A stretch of DNA of 64,000 nt from Chondrilla cf. caribensis (GCA_964020155.1 OZ026555.1:3853295-3917294), one strand, 5' to 3'. Counted from the stretch's first letter, positions 31,647 through 44,814 are shown. Translations and numbers: made by a program. The notes: generated by a model not told the origin, from the letters alone.

Positions 31647-32458
31647 ACAAACAAAATATGTATTAGTAGCAAGCTGATGGTGTTAGTGATGGTTTTCTGC
31701 TTTTCTGCTTTCAATTTACTGAGCAGAAGTGTTGAGAATTACCTTCTCTATACCTTCCTTTACCTTGCCTTCTTTATTGATGCAACCGACATCATCCATT
31801 GACTGCAGGACAATTCTCTCTGGAGTGCTAGTGTCCTGAGGACTAATCCAGAAGTGGTTCGAGACATCCACCTGGACTTCCTCAGAGCTGGAGCGGAAGT
31901 TCATATAACAGCGACGTTTTCGGTATTTTAATGCACGCCCAATATACTATACTACTTAATACAGGTGTGTGTATTGTACAGTAGACATACTAAAGATCAT
32001 AGTTAATCATGTGTATGTTGTGCACATCACAGCAACTCCATGGTAGACAGTCTCCAATGTTTTAATCACATTTGGGTTTTAATTTGGAGGAGAGGGGTGC
32101 TCTCCTTCTTGGGCTTGCTGGAACAAAGTCAAAAGTGAATTGAATGAAATTGTCACAGAAATCCATACAATCGCTACTTTTTGTTCACTTTTATATGCAT
32201 GCATGTGTAATGTGTAGGCAAGTGTTGAGATGTTCTGCAAGCACTGTGATATGACAGAGGATGAAGCTAAGGGACTGATAAAGCTGGCTGTGAGACTGGC
32301 AAGAGAAGCTTGTGACATCTACTTGAAGGAGAACCCTGGTGTTCCTCGTCCTCTGATTGCTGGCTCTGTTGGTCCTTATGGTTCAGGAAGGATAGAGTTT
32401 GTAAAGGATAATCAGGCTTCAACATATACTGGAATATATGTTGATTCTGTACCTGCAG

Positions 32459-32541
<83 letters not shown>

Positions 32542-32594
32542 TGTGTGTGTGTGTGTGTCTGTGTGTGTGTGTATGTGTGTGTGTATCTGTGTGT

Positions 32595-32660
<66 letters not shown>

Positions 32661-34612
32661 TATATGTGTTGTGCACATGCATGTGCGCTTGAGTGTGTAT
32701 TTATTTATGTGTATATGTGTTTACGTGTGTATGAGCTAATATGCCCATTTGTCTGGATGTACACATGTTACAGTGTGCTCAAATGTGCTAGCTCTCATTT
32801 TGTAGAAAATAAAGGATTTCCACAGACCAAGAATCGAGTGTCTCTTGAGTGAAAATGTTGATCTTTTAGCCATTGAGGCCATCCCTGCACAAGTATGTAC
32901 GTACATCATCCATGTCATCTTATGTCCCTGTGCATTGCTACTCTCGGCATATTAGTTGACTGTATTTAACTTGATATCTCCGTATAGCTGGAAGGAGAAC
33001 TCATCGTTGAAGTCTTGGAAGAGTTCCCTGAAGCAAAGGCATGGGTGTGTTTCAACTGCAAGGTGAGAATATGTGTGTTTTTAACATGTGGCATCCTTTG
33101 AACCCTTCACCATGTATGTTCTGGACGTCCCTACTATCCACTCCCCTACTGTGTGCATATCGATGTAGCCTTGAAACCAGGCCCTATAATTGCACGAGTG
33201 CTTGAAAATATTAAAGGGTCTCTCAGTACAATCCTATCATATGGCCAGTATATGCTTGCATGTCTAGTATGATGTGTGCATGTGTATGTACAGTATGTAT
33301 TGTGCCATTCTATTCGAACATTGTTTATACACTGTACAGGGTCCTGCCCAGGAATTTGTTATCATTTAGCACTCCATTAACTTGTACCTAATGCTACTGC
33401 CACTCCATTGCTTAGTATAGCTGGGGAGAACCCACTGTACTGATGGTGTGTTAGGGAGCTCTTTGTACAGAGTAATGTATGCACGTGTGTATTTTACATA
33501 TTGTGTCACTTTTGGATGACAAAACAACTTTTCCCCTTTCCAATATGTTCATGGTGGTCCTTATGTTTGCTGAGTGCTCTGTACTGACATTCATCATTTG
33601 CTCTTCACTTTAGAATGACAGAGAGACTTGTCATGGTGAAGTGTTTACTGATGCGATAGCTTCTGTTTCTCAGAGTGATCAAGTGATAGGAGTAGGAGTC
33701 AACTGTACTGCTCCAGATTATGTTGAGGTGTGTGCGTAACCCCCTTACCATACATAGCTTAGGACAACTGTAGAACTATCCTAGATTCTATATGACCTCT
33801 ATTCCGCCGTCTTTCTGGGCACAGCAGAAGTAAATTACTTTCACCATTGTGCTGATGCTCTATATGCTTGAACCAGACCAAAGTTTGAATCTCTGTATGC
33901 ATATCATAACCCTGTCTATTCCTTGGCAACAGTTCTACAATAGTTGCAATATGTGTCCTGAATCTGTTATGGAATTGCATAGCAACACTGTCATTTTGTT
34001 GTTGTAGTATACAGCCTGTACATTGGTACGTACATAATTGTGTTTTCTTGCTCACTTGTAGAAATTGTTGCTGTCAGCTAAGGAAGTCTGTAACAGCAAA
34101 TCTCTCATTTGCTATCCTAATTCTGGAGAGGTTTACGTCAAGGACATGTGAGTCTTTGATTGTGTGGACGATAAAATTTTGTCAATGAATCTAATAAACT
34201 GCCCATGCTTACTGCTGTGGAATATCCAGCACCTCTGTACATAGCTAGGTATTATTATATCAATGTGAACAGATTTACCAGTACAGCCATCATACATTGC
34301 ACACTGATTACAAAATCACTCCTTATTCAACAAGTTATTAATTGCCAAACTGATGTTGGCTTTATGTACTGTACTATCCAACTATCCCTGATAATATGAG
34401 GTCTTATAATTATTGATCTAAACTTTGTATGTATGTATATCCCCCCCACACACACATACTGGAGATCATTAATATTGTCATCCTCAATGTGTATAAGTAT
34501 GTACTATTTGTTTCAGACCCACTGTAGGTGGTTGGAAGGGAACCAGACAACATACACTTGACCATTATGTTCCCTCGTGGATATCAGCAGGGGCTAAAGC
34601 AATCGGTGAGTA

Positions 34613-34669
<57 letters not shown>

Positions 34670-35367
34670 TGTGTGTGTGTTTTGTGTTTTGTGTGTGTAT
34701 GTTTGTGTGTTTGTATAAGTGTGCTTTAAGCTATGTATGTGTTATTAGACCTTCCAGTGTAGTTAGCTATTCATGTGGTTCATGCATTGTTAATTTATTA
34801 CAGAAAGATGTAATCCATACATTAACCACATTATCTATCTTCTGATGGAGCAATGTATCATAAAGTGCCAGTGTGCAGTAAATTATTCACTGCACGCTGG
34901 CACTGACTGCAAAGTGCCTAAACAACTTTTGATGAGTGTGCAGTTGTGTGTATCGTTTTATGCTCCTATGTTGAATGTACTTGCTACTCCTTCCTTGAAC
35001 AAAATTGTACATATCAATGCTAGTGGAGAGTCTTGGAAGAAATTATAGCAGTTTTCCCGATTTTAAGAAGTTGCTTGTGAATAATTGGGTGGTTATTGTA
35101 TGTTTATGCAGTAGTAATGAATTCATTGACCATAGACCCAAGGACACATAGCGTAAATTCAAAGCTACTGTGTTATCATGTGATGACTATTACAACTGTA
35201 CAGTACTGATATGTGTGTCTATATGCTTATTCCTCATGTACATTGAATCATCAGTGCCACTCTCCTCACTGTTTGTACCTTTGTTATTTGTAGGTGGATG
35301 CTGTCGAGTAAAGCCAAGTGAAATAGAATTAATCAAATCAGCAGTTGTTAGATCATCACTGCCATGA
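31283..35367 (+). CDS. Homocysteine S-methyltransferase, copy 3 (9 exons)
   Basis: Third intact member. Exons are 31283-31390, 31809-31922, 32218-32460, 32806-32892, 32988-33062, 33614-33727, 34062-34147, 34517-34605 and 35294-35367, joining to 990 nt (329 aa). Motifs [12 protein letters not shown] and GGCCRVKP are present. I chose the ATG at 31283 because it matches copies 1 and 2; the upstream in-frame ATG at 31121 would give a 383-residue form with a basic leader. Exon 3 ends GCAGAG directly at a GT repeat, so the splice donor is part of the microsatellite. It lies in tandem with copy 2 and ends 175 bp before the METTL25-like gene, on the same strand. Confidence 0.93.
31574..31642. repeat. 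(CA)n microsatellite, methyltransferase copy 3 intron 1
   Basis: Perfect CA tract of about 69 bp; not next to a splice site. Confidence 0.95.
32461..32660. repeat. (GT)n microsatellite abutting the exon-3 donor of copy 3
   Basis: GT repeat with a few ATGT, CTGT and ATCTGT interruptions. The first GT is the splice donor. Confidence 0.95.
34616..34700. repeat. (GT)n microsatellite, last intron of copy 3
   Basis: Begins 11 nt after the donor at 34605. It is the counterpart of the 659-bp CA tract in copy 1 and of the GT array in copy 2. Confidence 0.92.
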
Positions 35368-35542
35368 ATAGATCAAGTAAATTATTTTCATTCCTATCCT
35401 ATTGAAAACAGTTGGGTTACAGAGTTACTACGGTTTTGGATTATGTGATACAAACCAGTGTATTGCAACATGCACCGGATTACTTATGTATGTATGTATT
35501 ACGCGGGTGCTTTGGCAATAAGTATTGCGTAATACCCTCAAA

Positions 35543-37182
35543 ATGGCCGAGTGTGTAGCGGCTCCTTTTGTCACTGGCGACCAGCCTAGAGCTTGTTTAT
35601 TACTTACGGAAGACCGGGATATCCGTCAATCTATCGCAAACTTGAGCCACTTTATAAGGACATACCATCATATTTCTTCCTCTCATTGTGTCGATTTCTT
35701 CACCAGTAACCTCTTCGCGTCGTTGTTGAGGGAGGAGTGGCGGGAGCAACTAATGCATATGACGCATGGCGAACTTACAACTCTGCCTATGGTTACCGAT
35801 GACACGCTGTTTACTACCAAGGGTGAGTGTTTTATTCACTATTAAGATACAGCAGAGACTCACAACGAGGTCATCTATGCTCAAAGTGACCTCAAATGTG
35901 AGGTGGTCATAATTCTGATGTTGGAAGTATTTAGTATGCTGTACAAGGATTCCTGGGAATGTGAAGCAGTGGTCCTATTACTGATTTGATATTAAAGTAT
36001 GGATCTACCATAATTTGAAGGGAGTGTCCTATCATTTTTTCCTGTCAATAATAAAGTGTACATTAGTAGATATGTACATGTATGTACTAAAGAATGTGTA
36101 CAGTTGAACCCTGTGCTAAGTGACCACTTTTGAGCAATGCTATGCACAATCTCAAGTACACAGATCCATACACCACACAGGACACCAAGAAAATGTGATC
36201 TCTTTAGACAGGTGGTCCTTAATACAGACTGAACTGTACACATGTATTATAGATGATGATGTAAACACATTTACATCCATCGTATCTCCAGTACATTCTG
36301 TATGTTGAGGTATGTGTTATTCAGCCAAGACCTGGCTAGAGGTTGATATGAGTTACCTAGGAATCACCATGGCAACTATCCATAAGGCACAAGGCTTTTT
36401 GTAGAAAGTGGAACCTATGTCCTCCTTTGTTGCCATGGTAATCAGTCTATCCAGATCAGCAGTCCAAGCAGTGGGAGTTATATACAGCCTTGTTAGGGCT
36501 CATCAGAGACTGGTCACCATGGCAATAGAGTCCTTTGTTGCCATGGTGACCAATTTTGACCATTACAAGGATGTGAGTCCTCCTAACCACTAAAGACTTG
36601 TAGCTTGTGGTTAGTTGCCATGGTGAATCCCCTTGTAATTCATTTTGTATGTATGTAGGTGACTTGAATTACTTCTTGAAGCAGTCGAAGGAACTCAGAT
36701 TACAAGAGAAGCTTTGTGAGCAGCAGTGTGGTGTATCTGTATCAGAGAAGGACATGCTGTCTGGAGGAAATGATGAGGGCGAACAGTCGTATTGTTGCAT
36801 GAAGAGAAAGAAGTGTCATGAAGTGGAGAAGATGGCGCCTTGGATCTCTAAGCTTGCAGAAGAATGTGGAGCAAGACAAGTATGTACATGTGTATAGTAG
36901 ACCAGTACATCTCTAATGTGCAACTATTATCTATGTGTGGCCGAATTGTGTACACATGGTCAAATTGTGAAAATGTTTTCTAATATTATTGTTTACATGT
37001 TCCAAATTGTATACATTCAACCAAATTATTGCCTAATTGGGTACATGTAGATAAATTGTTTACTTGTCACCTTATTGTGTACACATTGTTCCTTGCTTGT
37101 GTATATCAATACTATTGTAAAGCAAGACATGCATGCACGTTCACACATGCAGCACACACATGTACATGTACACACATGCAAG

Positions 37183-37248
<66 letters not shown>

Positions 37249-39915
37249 CACGCATACACACACACATGCGTGCACACACACACACATGTGCACGCTTGCA
37301 TACTTTAAATGTGTGTGCAGTACGTACATATGCTAATCAAAGTGGATCGTTGTATGTTTGGTCTGCTGTCATGTTAGGTCTTAGATCTTGGTAGTGGGAA
37401 AGGCTACTTAAGTGAAGTGCTGGCCTCACGATACCACTTTATTGTTGCTGGTGTGGATGGGTCAGACACTCACACGGAGGAAGCCAAGAAAAGAGTGCAA
37501 AAGCTCCATCACTCCAAGCAGAAGGTATTCCCAGAGAAAGAGAACTTAAAACACTCATCAGAGGATCTTCGATCCCGCAAAGCACCCTCACAACAGCACA
37601 GTCCTTCTCCTCAACTTTCTTCCTCCACTTCTGTTGTTGCCGCAAAGTGTTTATGTCCTTGTGAGAATGATCCAGAATGTCTTCACTCACTCTGTGGTTC
37701 AAACTCCCATTCCAATGTCTTCTCTGAACATTCCTCCCCAAGTCTCCATTGCAATTCCCTTCCCTCTGTGTGCACCGATCCTCCCCAAGATATTCCCTCA
37801 GATACCAATTCTCTTTTTACCTCTGGCTCCTCTGACAAGTCTCATAATAATACTCGTTCCCATTCCCATGATACTGAATCCCAGTCTGATTCCATGGAAA
37901 CTACCTCAACCAAGTCTTCAGCAGTGTCCTATAGCCCCATCACCATGCACCTAACTCTGGACGTGAGCTCCCAACAAGTGCTACAAGCTGTGTCAGAACA
38001 ATCAGGAGGAGTGTTCAAGTCTGATCATGTAAGTCACTTACGATAGTTCACTCAACTGTGACAGTAGTACCCTTTCCGCATTGTATTGCAGGCACTTCAC
38101 ACTACCATACTAATAGACACATGTAGTGTGTATTTACCTGTGTGCATATCTACATACACACATACATGCATACATATGTATGTGTACATACATATAGTCT
38201 TCTTAGCCTCTATACTGTCTGTACTTTTTGACATGAATTGAGTACGTATTTCTCCATGTGTAGCCCACCGTTCTAGCTGGTCTGCACACGTGTGGTGACT
38301 TGGCCTGCATTGGATTGAGGCTTTTCAGTGAAGTGAAGTACTTCACCGGGCTGTGTGTGGTTGGCTGTTGCTACAATCATATAACAGAAGAGGGCTGTGT
38401 CACAGGCTTCCCACTGAGCAAGTTCCTCAGAGCTGAAGACATCACTTTGGGAAGAAACGCAAGAATGCTAGCCAATCAGGTATGATGTACATGCAGAATG
38501 TACATATGTATTTTCGAGAATTCACTATAATGTGCACTTATGTACATACATTCCATAAATACATAAGTACGTAGGTACAATGTATGTATGTCTCTGTGTG
38601 TGTATGTGTGTATACAATACTATACATGTGCATATACTGTACATGCACAGAATGCATGCATCAGTACGTACATCATGTTTTATGCACGTGTATGTACGTG
38701 TACCTGTATTGTACCTCTCAGCCATCCACACCAACAACTCCAATATGTACATACCATCCATGCTGGCTGTTTCTCTTGTGTTAGAGTCCAGAGAGATTGG
38801 TAGCCAAGGAGATGGATTCATCCCGTCACAATGATGCATTGGAATCAATCTTCTATCGTGCAGTCCTCCAGGTGTGTGAGCTCTGTTAGATAACTGTTTC
38901 TTTCTCTGTTATACTTTCAGCAGTCGGGTTAGAGCTTGTATGGTGAGTTCGTGTCAATCTGTCACTGCTTTAATCTGCCAAACCTTTCATCCACCATCAT
39001 TCTGTACATGGGTTCAGTTATATACAGAGAATACTTGTTAATCTGCCGCAATTCGTTTTCAAACATTATGATAGATCAACGAGTTTAGCGGATTAACTGG
39101 ATATTCATTGGTACTTGTACATTACACTGGTACTGGGAAATTGTGGCAGATTAAATGGTTTGGCGGATAAAGCAGTGGCAGATTATCGAGAATTCACTAT
39201 ACATGATAAGGATTTGATTATTGCACTAAATTAGCTAATCTGGCACAATTTTTACTTCACTAATGTACATATGTGAATCAAACATGATCATACACACAGT
39301 TTACATACTGTATGTGATGTCACACTCATATGTACACATGTTCTTATCCAAAGGTCATCTTAGTGAATGAGTTCAATGTCCCAAAGGACTCCCGGTGAGC
39401 AGATAAGGGACTTCACATACACACAACATTATTTGCTCTTCTTGTGTGTACAGTACGGTTTGTATTGGAATATTACCAGTCAGCTCTATTTATATGCGTA
39501 TGCTGTATAATGTACTGTATAATAATCACTGTGAAACACTAATCAGTGTATCCTGCATGTGTGTACTTTGAATATGTACTTCACGTAGTACTAAAGTGTA
39601 CTGTGTGTGTGTGTACTTCCTCCAGTGATTACTGCGTGGGCAAGGTCTACAGCAAATGTAAGAAGAAAGGTGGATTTGTCCCCTATGTACAGGAGTGCCT
39701 GAAGAAGTTGGGTATTGTAAATGTATGTACGTATGCGTGTCTTCGTACCTGAACACCTGTGTGTCTACAGTCAAACCTCAAATATAATATTATGTATGCA
39801 CTTAAATGTTTTGGTACTGTACATATATATCCTCTCGCTAGAATTTTGCTGTTATACATTCAGGATAAGTGAACTTACGTACAGCTACATTGCGTTTTAT
39901 AAAGTACTATACGTA

Positions 39916-40004
<89 letters not shown>

Positions 40005-40554
40005 ATGTGTGCATGGGCATATGTGTGTACCTGTGTGTTGCATGTGTGTGTTTTGCCTGCATGTGTGCATGCCTGTCTCACTCCTCACTCTTCTTGTTAG
40101 ACACTATCTGAAGACAGAATAAACTCCTACCTTAGACAATACGAGTACCGGAAGACGGAGATGTATGCTTTCCACCAGGTAGTGCACATGTACAGGAAAC
40201 ACATGTACGTATATGAAGGTTGCATTGATATGCTTGTTCTGTCCCCAGATTAGAGCATGCATTGCTCCCTGTATTGAAGCCCTCATCATTTTGGACCGTC
40301 TTTTGTACCTCAGGGAGAATGTGAGTTCTTCCGTTGTTAGATTTATTATTCAGAGAGTGATTTTTCACATCACATTACTTTTTCCTGGTTGTTCACATTG
40401 CCTGTGTTCGGATGATGATTTCCTCTCTCATTGTGTGTTCCCCTGGTGGTTCTCGTCATCACATATACAGGGAATACACAATTCCAGGATTATTGCAATG
40501 TTCAACCAAGTGAAGTCTCCTAGAGCTTATGCCATCATAGCTAGAAAACACTGA
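35543..40554 (+). CDS. METTL25-like methyltransferase (10 exons)
   Basis: Predicted SAM-dependent methyltransferase of the METTL25/RRNAD1 family; the substrate of this copy is not known. Exons are 35543-35822, 36659-36879, 37378-38028, 38264-38479, 38785-38871, 39354-39394, 39626-39722, 40101-40178, 40249-40320 and 40471-40554, which join to 1827 nt (608 aa), close to the family length. The SAM-binding motif I is VLDLGSGKGYLS at the start of exon 3; LAGLHTCGDLA and VVGCCYNHITEE in exon 4 are the other strong family motifs. Exon 3 also encodes a low-complexity Ser/Thr/His/Pro stretch of about 130 residues between the SAM motif and exon 4, probably a disordered loop. The start is ATG in AAAATGG. 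Intron 1 carries a cluster of X-box-like sites and a MITE. Confidence 0.92.
36101..36236. mobile_element. Mariner-type MITE, CAGTTGAACC end
   Basis: TA-flanked, about 136 bp. The left end is CAGTTGAACCCTG and the right end is the inverse of CAGTTCAGTCTG. Member of the CAGTNRAACC family, in METTL25-like intron 1. Confidence 0.6.
36363..36628. promoter_or_regulatory. Cluster of five X-box-like (RFX) palindromes
   Basis: Five near matches to the RFX site GTTGCCATGGCAAC: 36363-36376 (ATCACCATGGCAAC), 36429-36443, 36513-36526 (GTCACCATGGCAAT), 36537-36550 (GTTGCCATGGTGAC) and 36614-36628. They end 30 bp before METTL25-like exon 2. They may instead be remnants of a local repeat, since two sites share a CCTTTGTTGCCATGG context. 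Confidence 0.5.
37184..37247. repeat. (CA)n microsatellite, METTL25-like intron 2
   Basis: CA tract continuing into ATGCACGC and CACATGCG variants up to about 37290. Confidence 0.95.
39024..39199. mobile_element. Short TIR element in METTL25-like intron 5
   Basis: Ends CAGAGAATACTTGTTAATCTGCC and an inverse reading TAGTGAATTCTCGATAATCTG are imperfect inverted repeats around a 130-bp core that repeats CAATTCG/AATTGTGGC pieces. No coding capacity. A loose end-piece also occurs at 38511-38530. Confidence 0.5.
39916..40003. repeat. (GT)n microsatellite, METTL25-like intron 7
   Basis: GT tract of about 88 bp with one TTTG break. Confidence 0.95.
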
Positions 40555-41349
40555 ATATTAATTACTCTTTTAGCATCTTATCGTTTTTATTGCTCTCACA
40601 CATTATACATGTACATATGTACAGTATAATAATATTACTATTCATTCTTAATAATTGTGAATATTATCTTTGTAATTGAATTTGTCTATAATTTTACTGT
40701 AAATGAAAATGGCTGCTTGTAATGAATGGTTAATTTTATCTGATGCATAATGAAGAAAATGAACTGCAGTATAATGTATTATACATATGTACACGTAGGA
40801 TAGATATCATAATTATAGCACTTGATTCTACTTTTAAAAGGAATCGATATCATGCAATAGTGAAATTGACCACTTCACTTCAATTATTTTAATAATAATC
40901 ATGAGTGTAAAATTACAGGTACTTAACTGAATAAACAATGATAGAATAATAATGATAAATGGATCAGTCATGTAGAATATATAATTATAATAATTATTAC
41001 AAATCATGATACCCTGAAACATTGATGACAAGTGGCATGCACTCCCTGGGGCATGAAGTACCTCCCCATCCATATCGGATGCCCTGGGCACACGTGAAGT
41101 GTGACCTTTTATATTTTCTTGTTCTGATATTGGTTAAATCTAATTAATAATTTGTTCTTCATTTTGTAATTATATTGTGATATTAATATTGTGTATAGGC
41201 TTAGCTATGTACGTGGCTGGGCTGCCTATGGCGTGTGTGGTAATAACTCGTGAGCACTTGTGTAACCATGTCTACTCATAATTTGGGTTGAATTAAAAAG
41301 AGAGCACAATAGTTACAATAATAGTGATGTTGAGTTCACAGTATCATTG
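40555..41349. other. AT-rich intergenic region
   Basis: Between the convergent 3' ends of the METTL25-like gene and the partial gene at 41350. AT-rich with TAATAATAT runs. I see no coding exon or repeat with clear ends. Confidence 0.6.
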
Positions 41350-41867
41350 CTAGTGGAGGTATTGGGCCACAAAGAGGGAAGCCAGTTTGAAAACGCCTTG
41401 TTCTGGAGTGTCCGAGAAGCTAGAGACAGTTTTGGAAGATCCAGAATCATCCAGACTCCGCCCCCTGTGAGGGGAGGGTGTAAACATCCGGGGGAGTGGC
41501 CACCCTTCTGGGAGAAATGCCGTCCAATCCCTGATAGGAAGGTCTCCTTGAAGAGGAGAGGTTAAGAAACATGTCAACACAAAACAGAACAAGCATTGCA
41601 CGATACGCAATGCTGTCCACACACACCAGGTATACACCAGATACTAACACATTCAGTCCACATATACCAGGTACTAAGACATACAGTCCACATACAGTAT
41701 ACCAGGTACTAACACACACAGTGTAGACAGTTCAACTAACCAACTCACTGGCTAGTTCCTGCTTCAGCAATTCCTTGTTGCCATCATCCAGGTCGGGATG
41801 CGACAGATAGCACAGTGCTTGACAGATCAGCACCATCACCACACGTTCCAACAGCGACAGAAGAAAC
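41350..41867 (-). CDS. 3' end of an unrecognised gene (two exons)
   Basis: Two exons can be joined: 41867-41749 (acceptor TTGTACAG, donor CCA|GTGAGT) and 41546-41350, ending in TAG. They encode about 105 residues. The first exon is a hydrophobic helix-like segment (SLLERVVMVLICQALCYLSH) followed by an acidic/basic stretch; the second has WTAFLPEGWPLPRMF and a Ser-rich RSLDDSGSSKTVSS segment. Phases match (1 into 1), which supports the join. I do not recognise the family. The upstream part is missing: the ankyrin array begins immediately upstream and may have displaced or captured it, or the exons may belong to one of the array genes. Confidence 0.45.
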
Positions 41868-42008
41868 CTGTACAATGGGCACATAAGTGTGTTCAGGGCA
41901 CAGGGTCACACACAACTGGAGATGGCATACAAGTGATACGAGATACTCACCTACACTGAGTCATTTCACCTTGAGAGTTAGGATTAGTGGAGGTGATTGG
42001 TATCACAT

Positions 42009-42574
<566 letters not shown>

Positions 42575-42599
42575 CTCCAGTATGCACTGATCATTAGAA

Positions 42600-43625
42600 T
42601 CTGTCACGAGTCTTTAGGTGACATAATGTCATAATGTGTTCTTACACGTAACTGAAACAGTGAATTTATATTATATTTTATATTGCGCAAAAAGATGGCC
42701 GATTTCAAAAGGCCGAGAATTAGAAATTCGGCTAGAATTCAAGCGAAACGGCTTCGCCGAACTTTATATCTCCAGCGAAGGTTTTTCCAAACCTAAAGTA
42801 GACGTCCAAGTATTTTAAGTGCCGGGGAAGGCTTCTGCGACTCCACTTTTATCATTTTTTATCAAATTGTACACTTAGGGCAACTATAAATAGCGCAGAT
42901 ACTAATAATAAAATAGATAGGTCACGGTAGCCGGTTGGTCAGGTGACACGACTCTAGGCTCCAGGTCGCGGGTTCGAAACTCCAAAAGGACGGTTTTTTT
43001 CTCTGAAAAAAAAGAGCTCACTTCCTGGTGGTCAGTCGCAATACTCTCTACAAAGAACCGTAGGGGGGAGCTTTGGGACTCGCGGCTGACCTCCCAGCTA
43101 GAATAGTGTCTACTGCATTCGCGGAATGACCAAGTAAAGTACACAGTACATGTGGAAAGTCCCTATAAAACCGACCATGGGTTTGTTCGACCCCGAGTGG
43201 GTGACCTTTTTTATTTTTTTTTTCAACTCAAGGCCATAAACCACCCATAATCATCATTACAATGTACTGTATGTTGTATGCATCATTATACAATCACTAC
43301 ATGTACCACACAAATGGGGAGCACTATATATAGGCAGCATATGTATGACAATGCAGGAATGATTGACAACAATATTATGTATAGACCAGTGTGTGTGTGA
43401 GGGGGGGATACTTGTTGGTTTGGAGAGTTTGGTGTAATAGGATCACACTTTGACCCACATAACTACCTTTCAATGCACAAAACACAATTAAACAATGCAC
43501 TAATACACATAATATGAAGTTGTATGCATCAGCATAAATTTACAAAAATCATTTTAACACACTCACAAAATTACTACATACATACGTCTGAAATAGAGAT
43601 ATTCGTAATAATAATTTAATATATG
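42600..43625. repeat. Repeat unit R0 of the ankyrin array
   Basis: First of four near-identical 0.7-1.4 kb segments that sit just 5' of each ankyrin exon 1 (R0 here; R1 45337-46760; R2 48881-49998; R3 51749-52436). Each begins with GTGACATAATGTCATAATG, has a segment AATTAGAAATTCGGC, then a tRNA-like SINE. They are part of the duplication unit. The short open frames inside them are the same in all copies but show no known domain. Confidence 0.8.
42917..43223 (+). mobile_element. tRNA-derived SINE, copy in R0
   Basis: The head resembles a tRNA with a box A (TAGCCGGTTGG, 42928-42938) and a box B (GGTTCGAAACTCC, from 42971) at tRNA-like spacing. A T7 run follows, then a 200-bp unrelated body, ending in a T-rich tail. 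It is not an intact tRNA gene. Other copies: 45645-45943, 49189-49492 and 52057-52359. Confidence 0.65.
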
Positions 43626-44408
43626 CAGTGTGTGTGTGTGTGTGTGTGTGTTTGAGGAATAGGCTGGGGTGGTCCGTCTGGCGAGGACAGCACCTCCCAG
43701 TCCGGTAACCCCCCAATGCTGTCTTCTCCACAAATAGTGTTATTCCTGTCGTTGGTCCTGTCCTCAACAGCGTTTTGCTGAGTCTGTCCAGCAGCAGTGA
43801 GGGGAGCATTCGGATCAAAGCACGGTGGAATGACAATAACAAATTCATCACTGGAATCTGTAAACAACAACAACAATAGATTTTACATGATGGCTGTGCA
43901 CATTAGAGGGTACGTACGTACATAGGGTACAAGCACCACAAACTCATTTCTTCTAACACACACTCTCCAATTGGTACACTGATGCATGTATGTAGGCTGT
44001 GCTCTTCAATATGTAAGTATTGACATAGCAAATTGTACACTGCAGGGATGAGTTCAGAGGAGAGCTTAGAGGTGAGCGTATAAGCGAGTCTGTTCTATGT
44101 ACTGTAGCAAACAAAGTCCCAGGTGAGGCATAGCAGAGGGGATGTGTACTCAGAACAGGACAGGTTGGAGGGAAGCCATCCATCCCCCCCCCCCCCCACT
44201 AACCTCAAAGTTCCCTGCTGGTTTCAGGCTCTGCAGTGGCTGCTCTAGACTTCTGAACTCTGGCTCGTCATCAAAATTCCCATTATAATGTGTTGACAAG
44301 GGCTTTGGGAGATGTTCATGAACTACAACTGCAAGAGTAGATAAAGAATTAGACAATGCACATTGAAGTGCAGGTTGGACATGCAATTGATGTGACTATA
44401 CAATGATG

Positions 44409-44444
<36 letters not shown>

Positions 44445-44470
44445 GTGTGTGTGTGCGTGTGTGTGTGTGT
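44409..44470. repeat. (GT)n tract, copy A intron 3
   Basis: GT repeat with GCGT breaks, just after the exon-3 donor. On the gene strand it is (AC)n, the opposite of most donor-linked tracts in this window. Confidence 0.9.
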
Positions 44471-44750
44471 AACTCTCACATAGACTTTCATCAAGTTTAA
44501 GTTTTGCATCTTTCAAAGAATCAAAAGGATCTTTTTTCCATACTTCAAGTACCTTCTCTATGGACCAGTCTATTGGGAAAGAAGTCATGTCAAGGTTCGA
44601 CTACACATATAAATTGTACAATACATTACATACATACACTCATACATATGTTGGTACAGGTACACACTTACTTCAACATATCCAAGTAGACCAGACTGAG
44701 CAGCCAGATGTAATGGTGTATTCTCATCCTACACAGCATTGAAACGTGTG

Positions 44751-44752
<2 letters not shown>

Positions 44753-44813
<61 letters not shown>
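44753..44813. repeat. (CA)n tract at the exon-1 donor of copy A
   Basis: On the gene strand the donor reads AAG|GTGTGGTGTGTG and runs into the GT repeat. Copy B has a shorter, broken version at 48284-48340. Confidence 0.93.

Positions 44814-44814
<1 letters not shown>

Noticed and set aside
35845..36660. Extra coding exons in METTL25-like intron 1
   Set aside because: Short open frames occur, but exon 1 joins exon 2 directly in phase (G|GT GAC TTG), and the stretch is taken by a MITE and the X-box cluster.
42920..42990. A tRNA gene
   Set aside because: Box A and box B are present, but I cannot fold a full cloverleaf with an acceptor stem, and the segment occurs as the head of a 300-bp repeated element. 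A SINE head explains it better.
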